Assembly (NCBI RefSeq): GCF_030272615.1
Contig: NW_026728916.1
Coordinates: forward strand, 186,001-250,000
Source of the DNA: Cryptomeria japonica
Lineage: Eukaryota > Streptophyta > Pinopsida > Cupressales > Cupressaceae
Direction: 5' to 3'
DNA: 64,000 nt
In this document: positions 12,028 to 23,794 of the stretch, in pieces
How positions within the stretch are numbered: position 1 is the stretch's first letter
How the letters are laid out: each line of letters starts with the position of its first letter
Notes under the pieces: model-generated
Seen by the model: only the letters and a program-made list of their open reading frames with translations
What the model was told of the DNA's origin: nothing
Database searches by the model: none
Program-made: the position numbers and the translations under genes

Positions 12028-12680
12028 TGTTAATAAGATGAGAGGGGGGGGGTGAATCATACAAACTTAATCTTCAATATATTCAACAGATTCAACCTCA
12101 TTAACCTTATCAGAAAAACTGTAAAACATACAAACTCATAAACAAATAATATCACAAAACATATAACACCAGATTTAACATGGAAACCCAAATAGGGAAA
12201 AACCACTATGGGATTTTGGACCCACTAAGAAATATACTCTTCTAGAGTATGTTTGGTTAAAAGCAAATCCTATTAAAGATTACAAACACATTGCTAGATG
12301 TGACCCAGTTAAGGGATTTCCCTCAGATCTATTAGGATCTTCACTTTGTTAGAAGTGACCTTGTCAAAGGATTTCAAACACTCACTCAAAATGTCACCTT
12401 GCTAGAGGATTTACAAATAAGACTGTTAAGTCCACTCGGTTAAGAGATTTTCTATCACTTATAAAATATATCTGTAACTTTGCATCTAAAATGCTAAAAC
12501 AAATTCATATTTGCTCAATATTGTCAAGTCATAGGACTTATCTTGTCCCTCTACTGGGCTCCTTACTTTGTTATTCAAACAGGTCTTCAAGCTTTTGTGC
12601 TCGGTAATCACTATGTAGCATCCCTGTGCTTACACTTGCCTGCATATATTGTTTATCAACAGTTTCTTATTTATAAACAA
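12028..12680 (-). repeat. LTR2 (partial 5' LTR) of E1
   Basis: Matches the first 650 bp of LTR1 and then stops abruptly within TTATAAACAA. From there the sequence switches to a copy of the DNA that lies left of LTR1. The joint shares AACAA with both parents (LTR at about 6620, flank at 5914), so a microhomology-type event is likely. Confidence 0.85.
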
Positions 12681-12714
12681 GGGAGCAGACAAGGTTGCAC
12701 TAGACACTACCTAT
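12681..12714. repeat. Duplicated left flank of E1
   Basis: GGGAGCAGACAAGGTTGCAC here repeats GGGAGCAAACAAGGTTGCAC at 5919-5938, ending in the same CCTAT target site. It marks the seam of the duplication that produced LTR3. Confidence 0.85.
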
Positions 12715-14219
12715 TGTTAATAAGATGAGAGGGGGGGGGGGTGAATCATACAAACTTAATCTTCAATATATTCAACAGATTCAACCTCAGTAACCTTATC
12801 AGAAAAAATGTAAAACATACAAACTCATAAATAAATAATATCACAAAACATATAACACCAGATTTAACGTGGAAACCCAAATAGGGAAAACCCACTGTGG
12901 GATTTCGAACCCACTAAGAAATATACTCTTCTAGAGTATGCTCGGTTAAAAGAAAATCCTGATAAAGATTACAAACACATTGCTAGATGTGACCCGGTTA
13001 AGGGATTTCCCTCAGATCTGTTAGGATCTTCACTTTGTTAAAAGTGACCTTGTCAAAGGATTTCAAACACTCACTTAGAATGTCACCTTGCTAGAGGATT
13101 TACAAATAAGAATGTTAAGTCCACTCTGTTAAGAGATTTTCTGTCACTTATAAAATAAACAATAGTAATAAAATATATCTGCAACTTTGCATCTAAAATT
13201 CTAAAGCAGATTCTTATTTGCTCAATACTATCAAGTCATAGGACTTATCTTGTCCCTTTGCTGGGCTCCTTACTCTATTATTCAAATAGGTCTTCAAGAT
13301 TTTGTGCTCGGTAATCACTATGTAGCATCCCTGTGCTTACACTTGCCTGCATATATTGTTTATCAACAGTTTCTTATTTATAAACAATTTGCTAACTGCT
13401 TAATCTCCTTGATCACATTTACCATGATCAATCATAGCCATCAGATCTTGAATCTTGACCAGGTCCAATGTATCCTTCACTCTAAAAATGTTTTACTATG
13501 CCTTGGAACTTGCATTCTATTCTTGGAACTTATGCTAGGGTATTGCAGTTCAATCTGTGTTGTAGATCTTCCTGCCAATCTTCCATTTCCATAGATCCTT
13601 AACAAACTTCATGCATGTTGTATCAATCATTTAATCATATCCAACTCATCAGCTTCCTTCATTAAATAACACTTTTATTCATCCAATGCATTCTAATATT
13701 ACTCGGTTGTAACTCGGTAAATACTAAACTTCACTCGGTAGACATTCCGCCTTCATTAACCGATAGCGATAACCTTAGGGTTTACCGACTAGGTTCCTTA
13801 GGGTTTACCGACTAGGTTCTTTGCTCGGTGACATAGTATAGTATTAACCTTACAAACAATAACATATGTAGGATATCAAAACAATCTAAACATCATGATC
13901 TCATCATTATCTAACTCGGTAATAGTTGCCCATTGAATAACTTATTCCTCCCCTTATTCATCACATTCTTTCTATGTCTTTTACCGACATCTTAATTCTC
14001 TTCAAAACATGCTTCTTAAGATATGGCAACATCATACTAAATCAGAAAATCAATTTCTTGACATCAATGACAAAATAATATTGTTAAGACAGTAAACATC
14101 CTTAATCAGTTATATCCATAATCATCAACAACCTTCTCAATATCCTTATTGAAATACCAACAATCTCTTATTGTAATTGGAATGCCAACAATCTTCTCTT
14201 GTTTGTTGTAATGCCAACA
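12715..14219 (-). repeat. LTR3 (full-length extra LTR) of E1
   Basis: 1,505 bp from TGTTAATAAG to ATGCCAACA, followed by CCTAT at 14220-14224. Its left part resembles LTR1 more than LTR2: it has the AAACAATAGTAATAAAAT insert that LTR2 lacks. Its right end carries about 29 bp beyond the point where LTR1 ends. It has an 11-G run near the left end and two clean tandem copies of TTAGGGTTTACCGACTAGGT at about 13795-13835. Confidence 0.85.
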
Positions 14220-14224
14220 CCTAT

Positions 14225-14416
14225 GTATGCAACATATCCATGCATCAAGTCAATGGAGATATGTTCAACAAAGAAGTGATGAGGGGTCTCTCTAATGAAG
14301 GAACAATTAAAAATTGCACCCATTTAGAGGGAGGTTCATTAGGAGGTCCCAAAGTAGCTAGAAGAAATACAAAAGAAGATGCAAAAAATAGGAACACTAG
14401 ACAAAGGAGGAGTTGA
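14225..14416 (+). pseudogene. Antisense-oriented reading frame in E2, right part
   Basis: With the copia insertion removed, a plus frame runs through the CCTAT site (from about 5900 into YVCNISMHQVNGDMFNKEV) and ends at 14416 with a very basic tail (KVARRNTKEDAKNRNTRQRR). The basic C-terminus would suit a nucleic-acid-binding protein, but no family is recognised. This part was free of stops when the copia element landed. Confidence 0.4.
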
Positions 14417-14429
14417 TGTGATAAAGTTG

Positions 14430-15700
14430 AGTATCGTAGATGCAACAACAAACTGTAGAGTGGCATTTCTCTCTCAATCCATGGCCCATTGATAGCATTT
14501 ACATTGATGTGCACACTTATTACAATGAAGATAAGTCCACCAACTGAAGCCTGAGAGGATTCGGGAGCATCATGCTCTATAGGGGAGGCCTCTAAAACTG
14601 TGTCAGGGATAAGAGAAGGCCCAACCAATGAAGTAGGAGGTGCATTTGGAATAGGCATGATATTACCAATAATGGGCACCCTAGCAAGCTTCACTCAAGG
14701 ACCGACCAAGGGAATGGAGGGTGCCAACATAGATTATGAAATAGGAGTGAGTGATGATGAATGAACATGAGAAGAGCACTTCCCTTTATCATAATGAGAG
14801 GACCAAGGAATATTAGCCATGATTCGGAGCTCGAAGGGAGAGAAGCCCACAAAATTTGACAACATAGGTGTCTTTCCTTTTTCTATACTAGGTGAAGTCA
14901 CAGGAATAGAAGACCCCATTAGAGGCTGTGCAGTTCTAGGTATATATTGAGTTCTATACGGAGGAGCAGACTTAGCCTCAGCCTCCAATGATGAGGGAAC
15001 ATGAGGTACCACCCACTCCATCACTAGAATATATGAAGTGAAGGTCGATGTAGGAAGAGATAGTGAAAAACTAGGCTACGTGGATTTGGGAGCCAACTCC
15101 CCTATATTATATTGATAATATGCATAATACATCAAATCACCATGAGGAAGGATGGACCCCATTAGTGTAGATAAAAAATCATCTAATGGAAAATCCCCAT
15201 GGGCTACTAGGGGTGGATATCCAGTGTCCTAAATGACATGTACCAAAATCATAGATGGGATTGCATCCATAGAAATCAACTAGGGAATACCTAGCTTAGC
15301 TCAAAAGAGGTCCAAATTAGGAATGAACACAAATGTAGAAAATACAGCCTTAGGTCCCACAAGGACTATCAAGGTGATGCTACCAAAAGGAGGGATGAAA
15401 AAACCATCATGCGTCCTCAAGGTTAATCAACACTCATCATAAGAAGGCCTATGCCAACCATTCATGAATAGAGTCTCCTCTTTAATGACATTAACAAGTT
15501 GCATGATGAGTCAACCATAACACCCATGATAGTTTGACCATTAAATTTGGAAAGGATGTATAAAGGAGTAGGCTCTCCACAATATGAGGCATCCAGATGG
15601 GTAAAGGACAAGGATACATCGATTACCTTTCCCTTCTAGCTAGGAGGTGAGAAAATAGGTGTAATGGTGACAATGTTCATGAATGGATCATCATTTGAAG
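14430..15700 (-). pseudogene. E2 gypsy protease/linker region, degenerate
   Basis: Minus-strand frames broken by stops show a retropepsin-like stretch near 15550-15496 (FNGQTIMGVMVDSSC; the usual DSGA/DTGA active site reads DSSC). Near 15293-15259 is LGIPWLISMDAIPS, the sequence that in gypsy polyproteins usually lies between protease and RT. A Ser/Pro-rich frame (15024-14734) follows. RT itself does not appear before the copia insertion at 14219. Assignment rests on motif order. Confidence 0.5.
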
Positions 15701-15707
15701 AAGGATC

Positions 15708-17470
15708 TCATGTACATAAAATAATTTCCAAATATAGAGGACAAGGGTCTCTATAAATATGTAATTCCTTGTTACTTTTAGCAATGGACTTGTTTGACTT
15801 ATGTTTCCATTGATCCACTTTAATTGCACTACTATCTATATGTTCTTGGACTATGTATCGAAGACAATAACATTGCTTGGTGTCGTTACCAAGAATATTA
15901 TGGTAATGGTAGAACTTCGACCCATCGAACCTCATAGATAGGATCTACTATCAAATAGTGGTATAATATCAAGAAGGATGATCAAATTGTCTTTCAACAA
16001 TCATTGCATTATGCTCAGATAGGAATCATTCAATTTCGTGAAAACCCTATTTTACTACAAGCTTTGTCTATTAGTTGTTGGAAGAACATCCAAGATACTA
16101 GTTAGTGCTTTATCCTTCCTAGATCCTTTCATGGATCCGCCTGTAAAGGACCCAATCCGAGGGTTCGAAGTAGAATCTCTGAACTTTGATATGGTGTGCT
16201 GATAATTAGTAATCACAGAACACATGTTGGAAAAATTCTAATATCGGCTGAGAGATAACTTTTCCCTCAATGTTGGTTATAAATTACCAATAAACATCCT
16301 CTACAGATCACTATCTAGCAGAGAAAAGGAGATTTTGGTAGAAATCAATTGATATCTTGAAATAAAATCTATGACCATCTCATCAGGTTTTTGCTTGCAA
16401 TGAACAAGGTTACCAATAGTAACCCTACTACCAATGTTAGCCTGAAATAATCTCAGGAAAAGATCCATAAGTTTGATCAAAAGTGCAGAAAAAATTATCT
16501 GGAAAAGAGCTATACCATTCTAACATGGTACCCTTAAGGGATTGTGAGAATAGTTTAAGCAACACAAAATTCAAACTATGATAATCGTTGAACATAGCCA
16601 TGAAAGAATTGATATGCATATTAGGCTCCTCGTCACCATTCAACCTATCAAACTTCAGTGATTCAGATGTAGGAAGAAGGATAGTGTTCAAAATGGTGAT
16701 GTCAAAAGGGAATTTCCATGTAATATGCAGGAATAGATGACTGACCAGGGGTGGAAGCTAGGTTCATGAGTTGCAACTATAATTGGCCCATGTTCGGCAT
16801 GACGGTGTTAAAGACTGGATTGCTAGGCGAAGGAGGTGGTGGTGGGCCAAATTTGCCACCACCTCCACCAAAACTTTCGGAAGGACTAGTGCTATCGACA
16901 GAGGTAGTACTAGCAATAACCATAGAGACCCGAGCCAAAATAGAGGAAGATGTCAAACTACTAGGCATGACTCTATACTTTAAGGGGGTAGTAAAAGCAT
17001 TGATTCCATGGATTGTAGGCCAAGGGTCAACCATATGTACTGTCAAACCAAGTATGTTGACACTCAGCTGTGAACCACAAACATTAGACTAGCTATCCTG
17101 AGGAGAGGCATTTGCTAAAAGTACATGACTCTTTACTCTCATAGATAATGCTCTCAACATCTCTAGACCTCTCCTATTCGAGATGAGCATGTCTCTCAAG
17201 GTGTTAACTACTTTCCCACTTGGGGAAGGAAATTATCCAAATTAAGAAACCCTTCAATGTCTCTTGGTTTCTCCTCTAAAGACTAAACCTGATCAAAATC
17301 AATAGTGACAATAAAATCATGGTCAACAAAAGGAGGATAAAGCAGTGGAGTGTTCATCAAGGAATTGTTTTGAGAACTGGCAGCTAAGGAAGCCCCCATG
17401 AAAGGTATATGAAGAGTATGGGAGGTAAGAAACACATTTGGATTAGGAAGAGGCTCCTTGTTCATCATGC
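15708..17470 (-). pseudogene. E2 gypsy Gag, degenerate
   Basis: From right to left: an N-terminal Ser/Pro-rich region (17468-16777) with a Gly-Gly-Gly/Pro-Pro-Pro patch, the Retrotrans_gag core at 16691-16437 (NGDEEPNMHINSF and SLKGTMLEWYSSFP), and a later piece at 15935-15708 with YHNILGNDTKQCYCL, which is typical of the region after the gag core in gypsy elements. Several in-frame stops occur. Gag forms the particle that packages element RNA. Confidence 0.7.
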
Positions 17471-17780
17471 CAAGTAGAGGAGGACTGTAATGATTAAGAG
17501 GAAAACTCCACCTAGATGTCCTCTTGACTACGGCTCCTCTGGTAGTCTACATTGTAGAACTCATAGATAAGCTTCTCAATGCTAAGACTAGAGCACAAGG
17601 ACAGAAGATGTTCTACTTTTTGATAGTTTATGTTAGAGATGGAGGAGATGAATGCTAATATAAAATATTTAAACTGTATGATAAATCTTTTTTATTTTAT
17701 TTTTAGTTTTTTTAAATTAGCCATTAAATAGACGTATATGATGATCTAAATGATTAATATGCAATTCAAGAAGAAATTTT

Positions 17781-17803
17781 GTTTCATGTCAAGTTCACCA
17801 AAA
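17781..17803 (-). other. Probable primer-binding region of E2
   Basis: Directly inside the right LTR the minus strand reads TTTTGGTGAACTTGACATG. The position is right for a primer-binding site, but I cannot assign a tRNA with confidence. Confidence 0.4.
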
Positions 17804-18430
17804 TGTAATGGAGGAAATTTACTACCTCAAGGATGATGAATCCTCGAGAATGAATCCACTCTTTGATAGCTCACTCAAACTAGCACTAAGGTGAGTTAGG
17901 GGATGAAATAACCAAACTAAACAGATAGAATGCAAAGAAGGTTCTTGGATGACTCTACTAAACCTTTGTCTTAATAACAAGCACACAAACCTATGACACC
18001 AGGATGAAAAACTATCGTCATGTACGAATGAGGTACACAAATCATACAAAAAACTCTAGATACGATTATAATATGATAAATGCACAAAAAGTGATAAAAC
18101 TAAGCTAATAGGCTCTAGATATGAAATAACTAAAATAAAGTAAAACAAATGAGGTCAAAGGGACTCACAAATAGTCCATGATTGGAGCTTCCTACAATGT
18201 ATCTACTCTTCCATGTACATCTACTTGCATACAAGCAAGAAGGAAAATGTTTGGGGTTGTGTTTTGGAGTCTACCTAAGTTAAACCCCTGTTTTGGTGTT
18301 TCCATCTCCACAAACAACCCATATAAAAGCCATGAGGAAAATAAATGACAAAGAGAGTTAGAAAATATTGCGAGAAAAAGGATGATAATTTTTAAAATGA
18401 AGGGAGAAAAGGATAAGTATAATCCCCATT
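17804..18430 (-). repeat. Right (5') LTR of gypsy element E2
   Basis: Begins TGTAATGGAGGAAATTTACTACC, matching the left LTR for about 190 bp. The minus strand carries CTTTTATATGGG near 18320, a possible promoter TATA. The distal end is not resolved; similarity to the left LTR fades after about 17970. Confidence 0.5.
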
Positions 18431-20871
18431 CCAAGATACTAACGGAGATGATGTCATGAACTATTCATGAAGTTTTAACAATGATAGATTTCATATGAAA
18501 GGTTGTGAATGTTGTCCAAATAGATTGCAAAGAGATCCAACTTGCAAAAAGTATACTAAAAATACCAAAGAATCCTCAAACAATTTTCAAACAGGAGAGA
18601 TATTGGCCCTTGGAAGGCAAACTGACTTTGGTGAACACATGCAAGAGTATTATGATTCCTTCCGGGTGCAAGTGTAACACTCAAATGGCCACCTGGGGAC
18701 TGTCATATTTAGGGGATGCTAGCATGTTGCACGAACATCTCCATGCCGCACCCTCATCCCAAAGGTGTCAGGTCGACAAAATCTGTGAAACTCCAGTTCG
18801 AAGTTGATGAGGTGTTCGAAGTGGACAAAAGGAAAAAGGTGGTGACACCGAACCTCCAATAGTATGGAGGAAGGCATCATTTATTGTGTTGAGTTTGCAT
18901 AGGGTGTAATTTTTCATATTACACAAATTTCAAAACATGAGTGTAAAATTTTAATTACTTTGAATTAAAAAGTCAAACCAATATTTGATCATTTATTTTA
19001 TTGAAATATGTCAGAACTTTTTATTTACACCCAAAAAAGAGAGATACTAAAAAGGGAGCATCATGTATTACATTGTCTGCATTCTATTATGTAACTATAG
19101 CAATGATTGTGCAACTACATTCCTATGCTTTATGTATCCTACGCACCCTGTTTAATCGGAATTATTGAATAGAGGATGTTGTTCCTTGATCTTAGCAAGT
19201 TAAATACTTGTGCTAGCCTAAGACATGACAATGAGAGGAGAATCTCTATCACTGCAAACTCTTGCTGTGAGAAATGGTGTGAAGGTGTTCAAGTTAGCAG
19301 ATGAGAATGAGCATTGAATTCTGATCATTACTAGCATGTAAGAAAATATGGAGGTGTCTTTACCATTCCCATAAGTGTGTTTTTTAACTATTGGCGAAGC
19401 AAATGTGATTTAATGTTGAAGATTCCCGTGAGTTGAATGATGCCCACTGTTGAATGCCTATCGTATTTAAGGTTTTCTTATTTTCATATTTGTATCTCTT
19501 TGATTGATTTAGATATACCAGCCTTATGATATTAAAGCTTGGTAAGCTTGTTACTTTTTTGGAGATATAAGAAGATTTTTTGGTGTGATAAGTAAACTTA
19601 TTCGAGAAATATGGAGACACATCATGCTGGAACATCACGTAAGGTACCTCCACACAAACACAATGTAGTCAAGACATAAGTCAATGATCAAAGTGTTGTT
19701 TTTGAATTTTGTTCATTAGATTAAGTTGCCATGCTTGACGTTATCTAGATTGAAGAAAATATTTAGCAATCTGAGTATGCGGTAAACAAGCCTTCAACTT
19801 GATGAATTTAAATTTGTAAGTATTATTCTGCCATGTGTGTAGTTGGCAGCCCTGCAACATGATATAACGACTTATGGAGAAATAATAAGTTGATTTTAGT
19901 CTCATGTATTTTTTACTAGTCTTCTCATAGGCATGTTTTCCCACACACCATCAAGTTGTTGAGCATGATATTGACTGATGTGAAGAATAGGAGCATCGTT
20001 TATTTGTTGGAGAAGATGCTTTTAATCTTGGTAAGAGAATTAGTGTTGAGGCCTTCAAAATGAATACATGGTGTGCATTAATATGGAGATGTTGGATGGA
20101 CAACTTGATTTGGATCTGGAACAAAGTGGAAAAGCTTTAAAATGTGAATTTTAGCGTATCTTTTATTTTCACTGGTCAAAATATAAAAAAGTATGGAATT
20201 TCACGGAGCTTGCTTCTTCTCTTCTTTTCCTTTTTCTTTTTTTTTTTTCATCTATACAGCAATTTAGTTGATGCTCAACAAATGTTTAATATTTATTATG
20301 TAATTGAAGACATTGCATGGCATTCAAGGTATATCTATTTGGATTTATTGAAGATGTACGCAAATTTTTTTCTATGAACAATCAGTAGTAAGTGATCAAA
20401 ATGAGATTAATTGTGTTATTTCAATTCCTTCAATGAACTCACAATTATTGGGCGAATCGCATTAAAGAAAGGGAAATCATTTCAAAAGATTAAAAATAAT
20501 TTCCAATGTCATAAGATGTTTAAATCTGAAGAAGCTATTCATTATGGACTTGTTGATCAAATTATGTGACCTCAAAAGATGAAAGCATCAAGCAATGTAA
20601 AAATAGGATAGTCTTGATTAATTCTTTCATCAATACAAATGGAGTCTAGTGGAAAATCAATGAATGAAGAAGTTTCAATCATCTCAAATTAGTTTCTTAC
20701 ATTTTGAGATGGTTCTTTTCATGAGAAGTATTATTGGATCATTTCCTTTGCATGAGAAGCATTATTGGTCCTTTGTGTCAGAAGCATTATTGGTTTCTAG
20801 CAATGATAAATGGTTTGAAGGTGTTCAAGTTTGGAGATAGTGTATACAATTGAAGACTGAGTTGTATGCTC
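18431..20871. other. Unassigned AT-rich region
   Basis: No gene recognised. Open frames at 18495-18807 lack any family signature. At 18902-18922 there is a short inverted repeat (GTGTAAT ... ATTACAC). At 20718-20797 a phrase of about 33 bp containing GAAGCATTATTGG is repeated three times. The region may include the unresolved end of the E2 LTR. Confidence 0.4.
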
Positions 20872-21250
20872 ATGTTGGTCACTTGATGCATAGTTCAAGG
20901 ATAGCTTCATGATCTAGAGATCCTTCCTTTCATATTATTTTTTGTATATTGATCGTAGTGTAGTTAGCCTTAGGTTTTGTAGGTCCCCTTTTGTATCTTG
21001 ATCCATGAGTAGTTAGCCTTGGAAAACAAGTCCAAAGTAGTGAGCTCTTATCTTTGTAATCTAATATTCATAGTGGATATATTTTTTGTGGGTAAGTGCT
21101 CACCATGGATTTTTCCTATTTGGTTTTTTCACATAGAAAATATTGGTGTTCATGTGTTGGTTATGAATTGTTTATTAATTGGTTATGTGCTACGATAATT
21201 ATTTGTTTGGACCAATTCACCTCCCTCTCAATCCTGTCTTGGGTTCAACA
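20872..21250 (+). repeat. LTR fragment fused to the E5 5' LTR
   Basis: The segment ends CACCTCCCTCTCAATCC ... GGGTTCAACA, which looks like a copia LTR terminus. It has the same layout (repeated AGTTAGCCTTGG-like phrases) as the E5 LTR but is a different sequence. It abuts the E5 LTR with no primer-binding site between, so the 5' part of the E5 LTR has been replaced. Confidence 0.45.
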
Positions 21251-21781
21251 AGTTGTGTTTTTCATGATGTCGTTTTCTTGATAGAGGTTCAAGCATAGTT
21301 TAATGACTAGGAGATCTTTTTCATTTCAATTCATGATTTTCTTATACCTATTCAAAGATTGTGAGTCCTTTTAGTAGCTTGCATAGTCACTATGTCTTGC
21401 CTTGGAGTAGTCACTTCAATAATGCAAGTCTATTATAGCTTACTCTTAGATTGGGAATCTCAATAATGTAAGTATCTTGTATCTTGTCATTAGGTTGTAC
21501 GCCTTAGTCTTGCAAGTCTAATTAGGTGTAGTGAAATCCATGTCCTTGAGACTAAAATATTGTCATGATTTATTCATATTGTGAGTGATTATTACTATTA
21601 TTTTTCCTTGTTTAGGATTTTCCATGTAAATCTAGTGTTATTTTATGTTGTACTTTGTTGCTTCATGTTTCATATTTATAGAGATACGTTAATTATGTTT
21701 TGAAGTTTAAAGCATTAAAATTGGAAATTTTTAAGGTCAATATTGATTTACCCCTTTCTTGGTCTTGTGGTCTATTTGACA
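21251..21781 (+). repeat. 5' LTR of E5 (3' portion only)
   Basis: Aligns with 24960-25487 through shared phrases such as TTCTTGATA, GTCTTGCCTTG/TCTTGCCTTG, TAGTCTTGCAAGTC and TTTCATGTTTCATA, and ends TTTGACA just before the primer-binding site. Its first about 1.1 kb is missing. Confidence 0.65.
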
Positions 21782-21782
21782 G

Positions 21783-21798
21783 TTGGTATTAAAGTGAG
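21783..21798 (+). other. Primer-binding site of E5
   Basis: TTGGTATTAAAGTGAG follows the LTR by one base. It resembles the initiator tRNA-Met site (TGGTATCAGAGC) with substitutions. Confidence 0.6.
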
Positions 21799-21839
21799 AT
21801 TTATCTTTCTGAATCTTAATCCCTTGAGGATGGTTCAAG

Positions 21840-23740
21840 ATGGCACAAGAAATTAACTACAAAACCCCAAAGTTTGATGCCACACATTACTCCTTTTGGA
21901 TGGCATGGATGGAATATCATTTGGAAACTTTTTCACCTAGAGTATGCAATAGTGTTAAGAATGGTTACACTACTCCAAATATAGTGTTCCTAATAATTTG
22001 GAGGAAATAAAGGCACACCAAAATAATGCAAATGTTAGAGTTGCATTTGTTTGTAGTTTAAGTGGTCTAAACTTCATGAAGGTTATGGGGTTGAAGATTT
22101 CTAAGGAAATCTCATATATGTTGTAAATTGTTTGTAAACGTGATGAGAGAACTGAGTAAGTTGAGTTTAATAATTTAAGTCCTAAATTTGACAACCTAAG
22201 GATGTCATAAGATGATAAAATTGAAGGCTATATACCCCAAATAAATGAGATAGTCAGTGCAATCAAAGGGATTGGAGGAAAAATTAAAGAAGGTGGAGTT
22301 GTGAGAATAGTCATGAGAATGTTGCCTAACTAATATAAACATAAGAAGTATGTCATTTAATAAAGTTATGATATAGATAAATAGATCTTGGATTATCTCT
22401 ATGGGTTAATCTTTACCTTTGGGATTGCAGAACATAGTGATCACCATAATGAAAGAAGGGAGTGGCATTGAAAGATTCTAAGAAGAATGAACAATAACCT
22501 ATTAGGAAATGACATGGATGAAGCCAAAGAAAACTTTGTGATAAGATTGAGGAAAGGATCCAAAAATTACAAAGGTAAGTTTCCCTTTAAATGTTTCAAT
22601 TGCGAAAGAATTAGTCATTGTACTTCTAGATCTACTTACAAGGAAGAAAATTGTAAGATATTTGATTATGATATCAATAGAGAAGATAATTGCCTAATAG
22701 ATTATAAGAATAAGAGAGTACATTATTGAGATAAGTCTAAGAATAAATTTTGTTTAATGGAGACCTACTCATCTTAAGATGAAGATGGTGATGACTCAAA
22801 TGAAGAATCATATTTTTTAGCCATATAGGAAAAGAATGATCAAAGGTTTGGTAATTTGCATGTTGAGAAGAATAGTGAAAGATAAATAATTTTGAAGACT
22901 ACAGTCTATGCAAAAGTGTAATGTAAAGCTTCGAAGTTTCTTGACTTTGAAAAGTATGGTGGTCGATTAGTAAATTTTTTAGGTGAGGAGGCTACACCCA
23001 TTTGTGGTAAAGGGACCATATCTATTGATGGTAAGGATAAGACAATATATTTTTATTATGTTAAGGTTTGAGATATAACCTTTTGAGTGTGATCAAAATG
23101 TGTAGTAAAGGCTAGAAGCTCATATTTCATGGGTTTAGATGTGATGTTAGAAAAGGAGGTTCTAAAAGATTACTTGTATAAGACAGAAGAAATGGGAATG
23201 TCTACCATGTCAAGGAAAATAAAGGAAGTAATTGTCTACTAGTGTAGAGTAGTGAATATTGATTATAGCACAAAAGGTTGCGATATATTAGTTTTGACAA
23301 CATTGTGTAGATCATTTTCACTCATGCTAGGAGAGATTTACCAAAGATTATCAAAATTGCTAACACGGTGTGTGAGGAATGTCAAATAGGAAAGAAAACA
23401 AGGAGTTGATTCAAGAAATAAGAGTATTCTACTTCAAAACCATCATACTTGACTCATAGAAACCTATATAGACCTAAAAGAATAAGAGGACTAAATGGTG
23501 AAAGGTATTTTATGTTTCTTATTGATGATTATTCTAAAATGACATGTGTTACATTCTTCAAAAATAAATCTGAAGTATTAGATAGATTTAAGGTATTTAA
23601 TTGTATGGTCGAGAATCAAATAGATGCTAAGATTAATTGTTTGAGGTTTGATAGGGGAAGAGAGTTACAGAGGTCAGTACAGACTATTATCATTTGTAGT
23701 GTTGTGCCCTTTGTCCTTGATGTCAAAGGGGGAGAGAACT
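21840..23740 (+). pseudogene. E5 copia gag-protease-integrase remnant
   Basis: ATG at 21840 begins MAQEINYKTPKFDATHYSFW, typical of the start of plant copia Gag. Further on are a zinc-knuckle region near 22590 (KCFNCERISHC), a piece matching the protease-to-integrase spacer near 22970-23020 (GEEATPICGKGTI), and integrase sequence at 23340-23690 with CEECQIGKK, FLIDDYSKM and CLRFDRGREL. Stops and frameshifts occur throughout. Confidence 0.75.
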
Positions 23741-23794
23741 AGAATTTAATGGAGTTTATTATTTTATGGTGGTATAAATATTGTCATCAATGAT

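Larger units (their letters stand above)
5952..14219 (-). mobile_element. Ty1/copia element E1 with an additional duplicated LTR
   Basis: Order on the minus strand: LTR3 (14219-12715), a 34-bp duplicated piece of flank, partial LTR2 (12680-12028), primer-binding site, gag, protease, integrase, RT, RNase H, polypurine tract, LTR1 (7425-5952). The 5-bp duplication CCTAT occurs at 5947-5951, 12710-12714 and 14220-14224. The outer two bracket the whole insertion and the middle one belongs to the duplicated flank. The coding region has several frameshifts and stops, so the copy is dead. RT and integrase motifs place it with plant copia elements of the Tork/SIRE kind. Confidence 0.85.
4753..18430 (-). 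mobile_element. Ty3/gypsy-type element E2, degenerate, host of the nested copia element
   Basis: Similar terminal sequences starting TGTAATGGAGGAAATTT lie at 4753 and 17804. Between them, on the minus strand, is a decayed gag (about 17470-15700), a protease-like piece and a linker (about 15700-14430). The gag/linker block ends at the copia insertion; on the far side 5189-5951 holds no visible reverse transcriptase or integrase. The element is thus either a non-autonomous (LARD-like) form or a deletion derivative. A plus-strand open frame lies near its 3' end, which recalls the antisense ORFs described in some Tat-lineage gypsy elements. The outer end of the right LTR was not fixed, so the right boundary is approximate. 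Confidence 0.55.

Noticed and set aside
14245-14694. 149-codon minus-strand frame with hydrophobic segments, as a membrane protein
   Set aside because: It overlaps the E2 linker and the LTR3 boundary region; the apparent membrane segments come from the complement of the plus-strand basic frame.
16751-17092. Plus-strand frame with a Gly/Pro-rich patch
   Set aside because: The minus strand here is the N-terminal part of the gypsy Gag, continuous in sense with the gag core at 16691-16437.
18505-18807. 100-codon open frame
   Set aside because: No family features, no useful start context, and it sits near the unresolved end of an LTR.
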